The translations under genes were made by a program, and so were the position numbers. From Sipunculus nudus (taxonomy: Eukaryota > Annelida > Sipuncula > Golfingiida > Sipunculidae), in NCBI GenBank assembly GCA_026874595.1, contig CM049318.1:41272456-41336455 (forward strand): a stretch of 64,000 nt of DNA, given 5' to 3'. Below are positions 26,801 to 40,648 of the stretch, in pieces; position 1 is the stretch's first letter; each line of letters starts with the position of its first letter. The notes under the pieces are model-generated. The model made no database searches. It worked only from the letters and a program-made list of their open reading frames with translations, and was not told the origin of the DNA.

Positions 26801-29800
26801 AGAACACGCTGTGCGACAGCCACACTTTGACGTGAACATTGCATGCCTTTTTGACTTAGAGCACCAAATCTTGTCCAGGTCGTGATATGAATAGATCAAG
26901 AATCCAATGTTAAGTGTGAAACAATTTATATGTAAGAGTTCCAAACTACTTGACGTCAATTACATTTTCACAATCTATAGCCCCTGTCATCCACCATCCC
27001 ACCTACCGTCCAGTAGTCATGTGGTTCTGGCAACAGTACGAGGTTACTCTGTACTTATTTGTTCGTTCATACAGGGACATAGATTATAACTTATTGCATG
27101 AAGTACACTTCGATTAAACATCAGAACACTTTTGCTTATCATTAAAAGCTTCGATCCTTTGAGGTCTAACGGGTGTAAACGTTGAATTTAAACGTCAATT
27201 GGTTCATGATATTACATCGAAAGGTTCTTGTGCAACCACAAGATCTGTACACACGTACTCTTAACTGTTTGATACTAATGAAATACTTTAAAGTTTAGAA
27301 TTTGCAAGCATGCGTTACACTATAAAAGATTGGTTTGAATATTGCAGAGGTTTCAAGGAAATGCGTGCGCGATGAAGAGTGCCCATGTTATCATCAAGGA
27401 ATGGCTTACCCAGCTGGTTCCCACATGAGCATGGAATGTAGAAACTGGTTGGTATACCTCATGCTGCATGGATTAACACCTAGGCTTATCTTTTTATTTC
27501 ACCTTCCAGTGTAAAGTGTAGCTAGGCGTTTATAGTAGTCTATAGTATTGATAAAATGCTTAATACATAATTATGCTTCTTCGGTAAAATTTTAAAATCC
27601 GTCTTCGTTAGGAAAATTTACTATTGTTATTATAATGAACGCACGCATAATAGATTTTGTATAGTCTAAATCTTTACTACTCCATTCATGATTATAATAA
27701 TGTATTCACATCTTTTTACTTTACTCATTTTAGTACTTGCAAAGATGGAAAATTCCAGTGTGAGGGTGACACATGCGGTCCCAAATGTGAAGAAGGCGAG
27801 TTCTATTGTAACGGTACCGACAAATGCATCCCACCGAACTTCCTCTGTGACGGTATGAATGACTGTGGGGACAACAGTGATGAGAAGAACTGCAGTAAGT
27901 GTTTTTTGCATACTGAAAGAGTGCAATAAGTTTTGTGTTATGTGATCACTGCAATTGTGATCAAATGCATTTTGTTGAGTTAAACTGCAGATGAAGTTGA
28001 GCCTTTATTCATCATTAAGTGATATGTATTATGTAACAATTGCAATGAGTACCATGTTGCACGCCGCACGCCTTTTATTTTTGAGTCCCGTATTTACCGC
28101 AAGCACTGAATTGGATGAAATAAAAGAAATAGATTAATGATTAACCATTGGTGAGTTTTATTCTCATGCACTACCATTTTACAATTTTATTTGCAGACTA
28201 CACTTGTCCACCTGAAGAGTTCCCTTGCACGGTCGGCAATCGCTGTATTCCAAACAAATACAGATGCGATGGCATGCCAGACTGTGTGGACAACAGTGAT
28301 GAAGTTGGATGCGGTAATGAGAATCTCAGTATATATATTTCACAGCAATATTAACAAAACATAGAACTTAAAAAGTAGCCAATAAGAATACATTTATTTC
28401 GTTGATGAACTTTTTGTTAAAACATGTTTAAATTCCCGTATTAAAATAAACATTACACTCACCTTTTTGTAATCCCGCAGGACCGCCTAAATGCGATGAC
28501 TCGTGGCTGTTCACCTGTGAAAACGGCCGCTGTATTCCAACCGAATATTACTGTGACGGCAAATACGACTGTGGTCCAGATGACATTTCCGATGAACGGA
28601 ATTGTACAGGTAAACGTCTACTGCACATGTAGCATTTAAGAAACATCTAACGGACATTTTTTGTACTACCGGGATATATAGGCAATTGAGACTTCGCATT
28701 ACTTACAAAGTGGTACACAAATGTATCAAAGTAAAATAACATGGACTCTCAGACCTATTTCAGTATTCATGTATTGCATTTCAGTTATAAATAAATCCCT
28801 TCTTGTATAATTATCATGTATAACTACCTTTCTGTGATGTCTGATACACAATAGAGAAACGTTTATAGTCAATAGTTAATCCTTTCTCTGTTATATGTGT
28901 AACTTATTTTATAGCCACTGACTGCCCGGCTGACGAGTTCTTCCGCTGTCAGAACGGAGCCTGTCTGCCACTCATACTGCGTTGTGATAACCATGACGAC
29001 TGTGGTGACGGAAGTGATGAAATCGGCTGCGGTATGTCAATTTTTTTCAGACCTGTTCGTCAATACAATGAAACATCGAGTCTGATATTACAAACGTCTC
29101 TGAATTTACCATACAGTGAGGAACTCTTATATCAGCTTCCATGGCTACATTTGTAAATTGGTTTAAATAGATACGTTCAAACCAACTATTTACTCATAAA
29201 ACAATTATAGGGGGCATCATTACCATTCGTGTAACACAGATCTTGACATGGCGTATTGCTCTTAGCTTGACATTGGGACTGTCAGAAGCGGCTCTTTATA
29301 CAAGGTGTATGCTATCCCATAGAAATTCAGTTTTCATTATTCCTCTGAAACAAGTGAATTGCAAAAGTTTCATAAAGAGAATTAGTGATGTTTCTTTGTC
29401 TAACAGAGAAATGTGAGGCTGTTTGGTTGGCCCACGACAACCCAGACCTGTCCATGGAACCAGCAGCACCGATGGCTCTGCAGGGCTCTGGCGGACAGCA
29501 TGAATTCCATCCTTCTACCACCATTGTGCTGACAATCCATGGTATTGACATTGGCGTAACAACAGTTCACTTGTGGGTACATCGTGCCGATCAAGTCAAA
29601 TTTGAATTCATGCAAGAGGATGGAACCCCGATCGCTGGCACTGTAAGTGTTAATATCTAAATCAGAATATTTGTCAGTTGTAAGTCACCAGTGTCTGGCA
29701 TGTGTATGCGGTTTGTATTACATGCGTTCTTACTGTAAACAAATCCATAGAAGAAAACAATGTTCCTGAAAGTTTGACTCTAATGATTTTTACATCTCAT

Positions 29801-32800
29801 TATTCTTGTAATTTAATTATATCATCTTGCTTTATGTTTAACCAATAAGCCCCTCATTTCCTGTATATATCATATTTGTACCAGAAACACGTTCTGTAAG
29901 CGGCCGATACTTAATTTTTAAGTTAATGTGTTTTTTAGTGATAAAACACAATTGTCTATAGATCGAAAAGCTCATAATTTCATATAATGTTTTCAGACAA
30001 AGGTAGTTTCATCAGAGCATCCAGGCCAGTGGTCGTTCCTGACTGTTGTATTAGGAGGTATTGAAGGTGTACAGACTGATACTGTTGTGCTCAGTTTCGT
30101 GCAGACAACCGTATCTGGACACGTGTTAGTTAAGGGATTGGCGGTCAAGGCGTGTTACACACCACGTAAGCTATTATAGATATCTGTAAATGACATTTGA
30201 GTTTGCGTTGATTTATGCAAGTAATTAATTTGTTAATATACGAATTTCTTGATTAAATATGTCTCCTTGCATGAAATCAGAAAGTCATAATTTCTTTGTT
30301 TCCTGGTGGTTTATTTAATTTTGAATACATATCATTACATAAAGAAAATGTACATAGTTTACAGTGACTCTGGATCTTTAATGTATTTTTTTCTGTCATC
30401 ACAGTGACTACAGTTACACCAACAGTACTTACAACAACCCCATACATGACAACTACAGGTATGTCGTACATCATGTGATGTATTTTCCATAATATTTTAG
30501 AGCTTAGCTCTTTGTTTAAATACAGTTTTTAAAATGTTATCATAAATGAAGTTTTTACTTGTTTCCATGGCTTATTTATGACATTTAATATGCATTTATT
30601 CTCTGTAGGATTAAAAAACAATAATAAATTTCCATAACTCTTCTCCAGCTCCAATTTGTGACGATGAGATGTACACTGTCGTGTATGGCACCGAAGGTGT
30701 GGTAGTGACCGCAACAAACACTGAGCCATCTGATGCTTCGGATGCCCTGATGGGCTCGTCTTCACAGTGGACGGAGACCTCGCTTATGGACGGCGAAAAC
30801 CCAATCTTCAAGATCGATGTGTCAACCATGCAAGGCGAGGTCACCTTCACCACGCTCACTTTCAAGATTCACAATGTTGACACCGTGAAGTATACGTTTG
30901 AGAACAATGGCGCAGCGGTGACATCTGGCAGTGTAAGTGAGAGTCCATCCTGACTTGATCAAAAAGAGAGTTTTTATCATACTTTTGTGTCACTTGAAGC
31001 ATCAAACATCACCATCGGTTAAAAATTTATTCTCTTTGCCAATGAATTTATATTTTGATAAATTAAATTCTATCGATAATGTTGCCGTTTGGAAACTGGC
31101 GGACAAAACGTATTTTCGAACAAATTATTTAGTAGATGAATGTTAAACGGATGACACTTACAATAACAATAACATTAAAGTTTACACGTCCTTTGAAATA
31201 AATGTTTGGTTTCCGACGCTGCGTCCATATGTTGATTGTGTGCAAGTATTTGAGATTCCAAAGAACTGTGATAAAGAATTTTTTTATCTGAATAAGACTC
31301 GCTAATAAGTTGGTAGACGAACTGCCTGTTAATATATCGTTATATATATGACGTTAATATAACACATAAATTTGCAGGTGGATGTGGATGAGCCAACATC
31401 CTACTGGGATGAGGTGACTATCCAGGCTCCAGCTGAAGGAGTCGTTGCTACAACCGTGATCCTTGAACTGGTTCGTTCTGATTATTACGAAAGTGTTGCT
31501 GTGAAGGACCTCACTGGGGAAGCCTGTTACCGCACGGGTAAGCCGTTAGATATTTTATAATGTCCAATCAAATGTGTTTTAATTCTAAATTGCAGAAAAT
31601 TGTTACAACATATACATATTTTAAAGCAAGGAGTGGGTGCGGCTTTGAGAATATTTTAACTTCTTTGACATAATCGGGATTAGATGATTGGAAAAGATAA
31701 TAAATAAATGTATAATTGTATAACCTTTCCACTCCCGTAGTCACCACCATCGTAACACACGAGACCACACCAGGTACTACACCAACCTACCACACCCATG
31801 AAACTACGCCAGCAACAACACCAACTTACATCACCCATGAAACCACGCCAGGAACCACACCAACTTACCACACCCATGAAACTACGCCAGGAACCACACC
31901 AACCTACATCACCCATGACACCACGCCAGGAACCACACCAACTTACCACACCCATGAAACTACGCCAGGAACCACACCAACCTACATCACCCATGAAACC
32001 ACGCCAGGAACCACACCAACCTACATCACACATGATACCACGCCAGGAACCACACCAACCTACATCACACATGAAACCACGCCAGGAACCACACCAACCT
32101 ACATCACACATGAAACCACGCCAGGAACCACACCAACCTACATCACACATGAGACCACGCCGGGAACCACACCAACCTACATCACACATGAAACCACGCC
32201 AGGAACCACACCAACCTACATCACCCATGAAACCACGCCAGCAACCACACCTACTACAACAGGACCACATGTGTGTAAAGAGCTTGATGCCACGCTGAAC
32301 AACGGGGACTTTGTGGTAAGCGCCACATCTGGTACGCCCGAGGACGGCCTCATGAGTGAGTTTTCTTGAAATATTACGCAATAAAATAAGCCATCAGCTG
32401 CTTTTCATATTGTTTCAAATAACTCTGAATAAACTCCGTTTTATGTGTGTGAAATAAGGAACCATCTGTAATGTTACACTGCATTGTAATATTTTGCGTT
32501 AATTTTATCTTCATCTTCTGAACCAAGACACCTTAGTACATGGTATAAAACACGGTCATGAATTTGGCTTGACTAAACTTTCACAAGAACACCTGTAGTT
32601 TGTAGTTTATTATAAGAATAAGCAAACCACTGGGAGTAAACAAAACTTTGACATGACTGACTATTTACAATATGAGCCAGTGCATCCCATTCTGTAAACG
32701 CTGGGAGAAATATCTGCGAGGGATTGAAATAGCATGTTCAACTTTATCTAAAAGAGGTGGTGATGAAATTAGAAAATAATAATTTATTATCATCCGATTA

Positions 32801-35800
32801 GGGGATAAGGGGTCTAATTTTATATAATCTCGCGATACAGTACACGATATGGTGCACCTATGGATGGTTACAGCCCTACAGACTACCCTACGCCATCACC
32901 GGAGCCATGGAGAGTGCCTCGATTAGTTATAATAACTATTTGTACAATCCATGTAAAATAAATAAGTTTATAATATAATAATACATCTGATCATGGAGGA
33001 ACTATTTATTTATTACTGCAGATTCTGGTGCTAGTTATGTAGCTGAGGATGAAGACGAACATCCAGAGTACCAGGTGATAATGTCAGCAGATCTGCCCGG
33101 GTACTTGACACAGTTCTCATATCAAGTGCGCTACGTCACCCTGGTTACATACGAGGCTTTCTATGATGGCTCATGGGTGCCTCTCACTACCAACGTGAGT
33201 AAACTTTCAGTAATTTTCCGAATCACATTACCATTATCTGTTGCCAAAAGAAAACGACATGCGGAATATATTACAGAACTTTGTGTTTTCGGGATTAAAT
33301 TGTATAGAAGATTCCGTTCATTTGCTAATATTCGCATTATTTGTCGAATAAGAATATATGATGATGATATATTAGCTTTATCATAAATAAAAGAAAAATT
33401 GTTCCGAAAATGATTAGATCCTAACAATATTTTTACATGAACTATTTCAAGATTTATACCCGATGTTTGTTCAGAGCCCAAACCAAACTCACTTATTAAC
33501 CCTATGTGACCCTTAAACTATTATGATACTGAACGGGGAGTGATTCCCTCTGTAGGAGACGGTAACAGGTAATTATTGGCACGATGCTGGAACCACCATG
33601 CTGCCTACAGAATACGAGCTGACCGGTATTCGTCTTACTCTTCACTCTGTTAACGGCGGCCCAGCCCCACAGATCAAAGACTTTACCGTGGAAGCCTGTG
33701 CCAATCCACCAAGTGAGTGCATCTGGTTGTAAACTATGGTGTGAAGAATCTGGTCATGTCCACATAAGTACATTTGTGCATTTATATAATGAGCATTGCT
33801 GGCTACCTGAACACTTTGATGTAAACAATGTATTTGTTGCAAATCAATGTGGATAGGAAAACGGGATGTAATCCTAAATTAATTCTCCTCCATATGTAGA
33901 ATACACATCGATATTTAATATAACATTGATATACAACTTAGTCTTTCAATATATACTGAATCATAGCTCAAAAGTCAGAGACGCTCCACCTGTGAACACA
34001 GAAGTATTACTGTTATTCTGTGATTGTTCTTCTATATTATCTGAATTTTTTTAGCTGCAAATGTGGTTAACAGTGGTAAAACTGCCATAAACATCTGTAG
34101 GTTGTATGTAATTCCTTGTGCTTAAAATAACATTAATTTTTTTCGTTACAGCAACTCAGACTACACCTCTTACTACAACACCAACACCCACAGGTAATTA
34201 TATAATAGATAGACAATAAGTAAACATTCGTGATATTTAACTCGTTGAATCACAAGTTATTGGACCTCTCTCATCAAATAAACACTCTCCACTGCAGGAG
34301 ATACATGAAAAAAAGTTTTATTTTTGCTATCTCGACCAGGTTATACAGTAGGTCACCAGCCGTTTATCGCAATATTTTCCGTGGTCTCGTTTAAGTCTCG
34401 TCTGATAACTTGACAGTATAAACATCATGAATATTAATTATATCGGATCTTGTTACAAGAGCTACTCACTTACGCTCTCGAGGCAGCGGAAATCTTACGC
34501 TTCTAAAGAAGCAACTGATTTTCCCGCTGCCAGCTTTGACCGTTTATGACATATTTAGAAACCAGATGGTGGTTCGTTGTTCGCTGAAAAAAAACGTGCG
34601 TATGATGTGACAAGCAGCCAACCAGATGCCAATAAACAAACACTCGACAGGCATCCTGGCTCCGCCCATAGCTGCGCTTGAAGCGCCGTTTGAAGACAGT
34701 TTTTTTTTCTCATTTTGAAGACAGTTTACGGTCGAATTTTAATTGCTCCCTCTGCATTCTCGCATCATCGACCGATTCGATTCTGACAGTATGACTGTGT
34801 TAGCGTATAGCCATGCATCTGTTGTCTGCAGAACTGAAACCAGCCAGCGAGGTGTGCACGCAGCCTTTTTGTTACGTTTCGTTTGAATTACAGCTCACCG
34901 GCCGGGCATCTTATGTGCCCAAGGCCCAAAGCAAACCACGTCTGCGGCAATTCTCTCTGAGCCTGTGGCCTGTTCAGACGGTTAGCAGGGGATGAGCTGT
35001 CACTCAAAACGAAATGAACATGATTGGCTCCGTGGATTCCTCGCTTTGCTGTGCTTCCAGCACAAGGTCTCATCTGATTGGACAAAAATATAGTGCTCCC
35101 CTCCGGTGTAGCAATTCAGGATACGAGGTCATAACAATATTTACCATATAGGTAGAAGGCCTATAGTTAAAGCGCTGTGTAAAGAGCATACTACTCACTC
35201 AAATACCTATTTTTTCTTTCAGTGACGTCACCCACAACGCCAACAACCACGATCACAGGTACAACGGGTAAGTTTACAATTCAAATGTATTAAGTCCTTT
35301 AAGCTTCCTCTTAATTACTTGTAACAACATACCGTCATTTGTTTAATCCAATTGTTTTGCTGTTGTCGGCTAATGGAGACTACAAATTTATTTTCGGGAC
35401 CACCATTCCCCCCCCCCCCTCCCTCCTGGCTGACTGCAGCTCGTTTCCTACTGCACTAGTCCCAACGTGGAGATCGTAATATAATTTTGAATACGTTGAA
35501 CATGTTTTATTACTCTATTGCTTTAGAGGTGATATATGTAAATCCACTAGAAAAATAACTTCAACACTCCCTTACATGGCTCGCTGAGCAGAGGTATAAA
35601 TTCAATAAAGTCGTCTGTTAGATTTTGCTTTAGACTCTTCATTTTAGAGATACTGATAACGCTTTTATAACGATGTATTTTTATACAATTACAGGTATGA
35701 CAACACCAGTGACCACAGAAATGCCAACGACCACAGTCATCCTACCATCCACACGCAGTAAGTCCCAAACCCTGAAAACTTTAAATCATATCAAAGCCAT

Positions 35801-37582
35801 ATCTCAGAAACTTAAACCCATGTATAACCAGGATCACTTGGATGGTTATTTCAACTACATTTACCCCCCCCCCCCCGCCCGTTTACAAATCTCTGTGAAT
35901 GATCTCACTTAATCTGTCAGATTAAGCCAAACTTGTTTAGTTACATGTATTAGTGAACAAGTGCATTATTTTGTACCGCGAAAGATTGAGATTATCAAAT
36001 GTGTTGTTTGTTTCTTTGAAAATGAAGTATCTTTCAAAAGACGCTGCTGGACAAGCGTTTAATGTACGAAACAGCTTTCGCTAAAATTAAACTACTGATT
36101 TATATACCAAAGGGCAGTTTACCAGATGATAATAGCTTTAATTGTCACTGATCAATGTTCTGCAGTATTTTGAACACCTAAATGTTACATGTGCTCGTAC
36201 ATATTTTGCATAACGCTTTGATGGAATTTAATATGCAAAGAAATTTACATTTCTCTGCCAAAATATCTTGCATCTGAGCATTTTCAATTGTTCCATACAG
36301 TTACAAGCACAGAGGTGACAACTACAACAATGGGAACCACTCCAACCGTGACAGTACCATATTCAACAACAAGTACGTAAATGCTTACTTATTTTGTACC
36401 AGGTTACGCATTTTTAATTTGTGTAGTGAGGCTTAGGCATCAAAATTAAAAAAAAAAAAAAATCACACATTGACCTAATGCGATACAGTCTTTTGTTCTC
36501 CTAATAGTCCCTTTTGCAGCAAATTTGTTTGACGCATTTGCTAACTATATTACCTGGTAAGGGCTACTCTGATGAATATATGATTTAGTTACTGATGTGT
36601 CAGGTAACCAAATAAAACAAATGTTGTTCATTCGAGTAAATTTATGCTCGAGGTCTTGACTATTAAAAACCTTCACTTTAAAAGAGAATCTAGTAAAATG
36701 ACAGCTTCTAAGTGTTCTATGTAACATTCAGCAGTGCAAATATTCTGTCCACATGTTAACGGTGTTTCCATCCATACCAGGCATAGTTAATCATAATTCA
36801 CTGTTTATGCGAGTCGTTTATAATATTTGTTAATGATCATTTGTCGTATGTGTTACTTATTTATGATATTTCATTCAGCTGGGATGTATTGCCCAGAGGA
36901 CAGTCTCCTAATCGCCGACTATGGTGCTGTCCAGCGAGGAGATATCTACATAGCCGCTTCGTCCCATTCGTCTGAATCTAGCGCAGCTGATGCCCTGAGT
37001 AATTCCCCGAATGAGAGATGGGAGGCTGGATCCAACCATGCCACGACCGAGATGATCATGCTGTCCTTGGATCCAAAATTCTATGACATCGATGTGTCCC
37101 GGGTCCGATTCACCGTTTCTGGCACCGACCGCGTCGACATTAAGATCTTGGATTCCGATAATTCGATAATCGTCCAAACGGTATAGAATTAATTACTACT
37201 TAGCAAGAAATATATTTCTTTCACCCGACTAACATCCGTTGCATAAATATAACAGTGAGCGATTTTAATTTCATATGTATTAAAATTTAGGAAAATTGTG
37301 AGACGAAAAATTAACGTAAAGGAAAAAAAAGGACATGCAAGCGCAGGACATACAGGATAAGATTCCACACCTACATTCTTTGAGAAAATGATGCCTCTGA
37401 AGATTATTCATTACATTTTTATACTCTTTGTGTTATGTCATCACTATCGTTCATTTTCAGCCTTCGAGCTCCTTTCACACCTTTAAAAATCCGTTTTAAA
37501 GACTATTAGCTGTCCCGGTATGTGGACAGTGGCGTCAATTTTTCTTCCAGGGTGCGGGGATGACTTTGTATATATATACAAA

Positions 37583-37634
<52 letters not shown>

Positions 37635-37682
37635 TTCAGGGTCTCTGAGTGACATATTCAACTATATATATATACATATATA

Positions 37683-37724
<42 letters not shown>

Positions 37725-40611
37725 TTGATCATATTTCATATAATTAAAATGTTTTAGAAAAATAAGTTATTTTGTGAATTCTAAGCGAGGTTTAGATATA
37801 GCATTTTTTAGTAAATGGATCCAAAGTCTTTAATTCTATTTATTAATATATTTCATTTGCAATATTATAATATTTTTCTCTGAAAAGCCGGGGGGGGGGG
37901 GGAGGGATGATTACATTGACCATCCCCCCCTTGCAAAAAGGTGTGGGATATATTCCCCCCCCCCCCCTAAATTGACGCCCCTGCGTGCCGCCGTTATTTT
38001 TCAATATCTTCTTGTTCTTTTCTTTCACCACAGAACTTCCAAGACCTGAATCCAGAGAAAACAAATAACCTGTACAAGCACTATCCACTTGGTACACGAG
38101 GCAGCAAGGTTAAAATCAACATGCGACGTGTCAATGGTCTCGTGCCATGGGTGTCCAGCCTCGAGGTTCACTTCTGTACACCAGGTATATTTATGTCTCT
38201 CCTCACATTCAAGATAACATTATTCTTATTTTGAAAAAAAAAATATTGTTGTTAAGTTGGGGCGTACCGCTTTGTACGCCTAGTTTGTTATATAGTCTTA
38301 TCAGAATGCATGCATCAATTCTTAAATCCAAAGAACAGTAATCCTAGTCTATGTGACAGTGTGGCATTTTGTTATAGTTGTATATGTTCCTGTTAATCCA
38401 ATCGGTATACGATGTCTGTTTCTTACTATTTATCCCTGATAAAACAGTGTCAGTTCATTAATGTTTTTGTGATTTTATTTAAACATTTGATATAAAGATG
38501 CAGATTGATTGTTTCAGTAAAATATACAGAAAAAGATGTACATTAATATTTGATAATATTTCAGCAACAACTACTCCAAGCCAGACACCGACCGTAACAA
38601 CAGGTATGTTCTTTCATAAAATGAAATGCAGACAATTTTTCAGTTTTTTAAACGATACTTACCAAAATTCACAGGCAATCATTGTTTTGTGACCAAACTC
38701 TTTATTTATCCCGAAATCATAACTGTTAATTAAATATTAATAGCTCCTGTACTTTTAAAATTGCTTCTGTAACATTGTCAAAACTCAAAACGGTGCCATG
38801 GGTTCCTGTAAATGATTGCTAATTAGACAATAATGTATGTAAGTAATTTGCACGGAACTTTGACGTTTATTTCTATTCACAGGACCGCCATACACCACCA
38901 CCCCATCTACAACAACCACACCCACAGGTATGTGACCATCCCTAACAATGGAATATAAAAAAAATGAAAAGACAAAGTTATTTTGGTTAATACAGTGCTA
39001 TAAGCTTAAGGGTTATCAGTAATGACGTTTTTAATGGATTATCGAATAATATTTGTTCAAATTTAAGCATTTCAGAATAAATTCATTGGAAATTTACGAT
39101 ATAGGCAGTCTATATTCAATGTTAATACAGACAATTGTCGTTAATTTATCAACAAGATTAACGACAGTGAGAGTGATAAACCACAGTGCAAGGCAGAAAT
39201 TAATGAAAGCCGTCGCTATAATTGTTCACAGTAAATAATTATGAATAGGCCTAACTTGACTTGTTTCTGGAAATTTATTTAATCTTATCACCGTCAGGCG
39301 AAGGTGAACAAGCACAATAAAGGCTCATAACAGGTCATTTAGGCTTTTAACGCTAACCGCCGTGTTACTTTGTTCAGGGCCAATGTACTGTGACGAGGAT
39401 GACATCTTTTACGGTGACTACACCGCAGTGACGTCCGGCGACATTTCCGTGACGGCTTCCAGTGTTGATGACGATTCCGATGTAGAGGGCGCTATGCTCG
39501 GCAGCCCTGCTGAAACATGGATGGCGTCACCAGCAGAATCAAGCACAGAAACTTTCACCGTTGCTCTAGGAGCAGAGTATGGCGACCAGGAGGTTACTCG
39601 TGTCGTCTTTAACATATATGGTGCCTCAAAGGTGACAATTAATGTCCTGAACAGCGCTGGCTCCCTGGTTGATACTGAGGTATATATGAAAAATAATGCA
39701 TTTATTCTTATACGGAGGTATATATGATAAATAACGTGGTTTTTATTCATCAGTTAACCCTGCGCGAGGCGAGGGTTATTGCTTCCACTCGATTCTGTCC
39801 GTGTGTGTGTGTGTGTGTCCGCACTATAGCTGGAGACGGTAAAACGGAAATAATTGAAATTTATCAAAAAACTTGATATTGTGAAATTGTCCACGAAGTT
39901 TAAGTTTGGTTATATCCAAGCGTAAATAACCGCGAAATGACTGTTTTATGGGTTTTTATAGCACATTTTACCACTCGCACTTGTTGGATGTGACCATACG
40001 GCCATCTGTCGAGCGTGATCCGTTACGTCACAGGCGACAATGACGTCACGCCACGCGACGTTTCTCTGAAAGGTGGTATTAAGTGAACGTTCAGCATGGT
40101 CATGGATATACAATTAAGCAGGACCGACTGTATATAAATAAATGTCTAATGTTACAGAGCAGTATATTTGAGCATAATTCTTCCCCGAGTATGTAACGTG
40201 AATGAACTTGTCAAAGGCATGTGCTGGTGGCAACGCCTGAACGTTTCCCTATTTGGCCTATCGAGAACACGAAAGTCATCGACTCACTGATATTTTAAAA
40301 CCGAAAGGTGTCAGATAACCAACGTACATCATGGGGGGGGGGGGGTGGCATGGTTGTTGTTCGTTATGCATATAGTCAAGAACAACTATACCACGATATC
40401 TAGGGTGATTTTCAAAATATTCTCAGTGAAAAATTTCCAAGGAATAACACAGGTTTAATAAAAATTTCAAGGCACCAACTTTGAACACCGTCTCCAGCGA
40501 GGGGTTTGCGTCCCCGTATCGGACGCATTTTAATTAGTTCCGTTTGAATGGATTGTTGCACCGATCCATGTCTGATCTTGAATTGAAAACTATGATCTTT
40601 AATTATATTGA

Positions 40612-40648
<37 letters not shown>

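Noticed and set aside
31798-32298. + strand frame of P-R-Q-E-P-H-Q repeats
   Set aside because: An alternative register of the minisatellite. It does not connect in phase with exons 36 or 38.
31680-32381. A 233-codon reverse-strand frame of Gly/Trp/Cys repeats
   Set aside because: Antisense of the 39-bp minisatellite in exon 37. The + strand frame joins neighbours in phase and encodes the R3 start.
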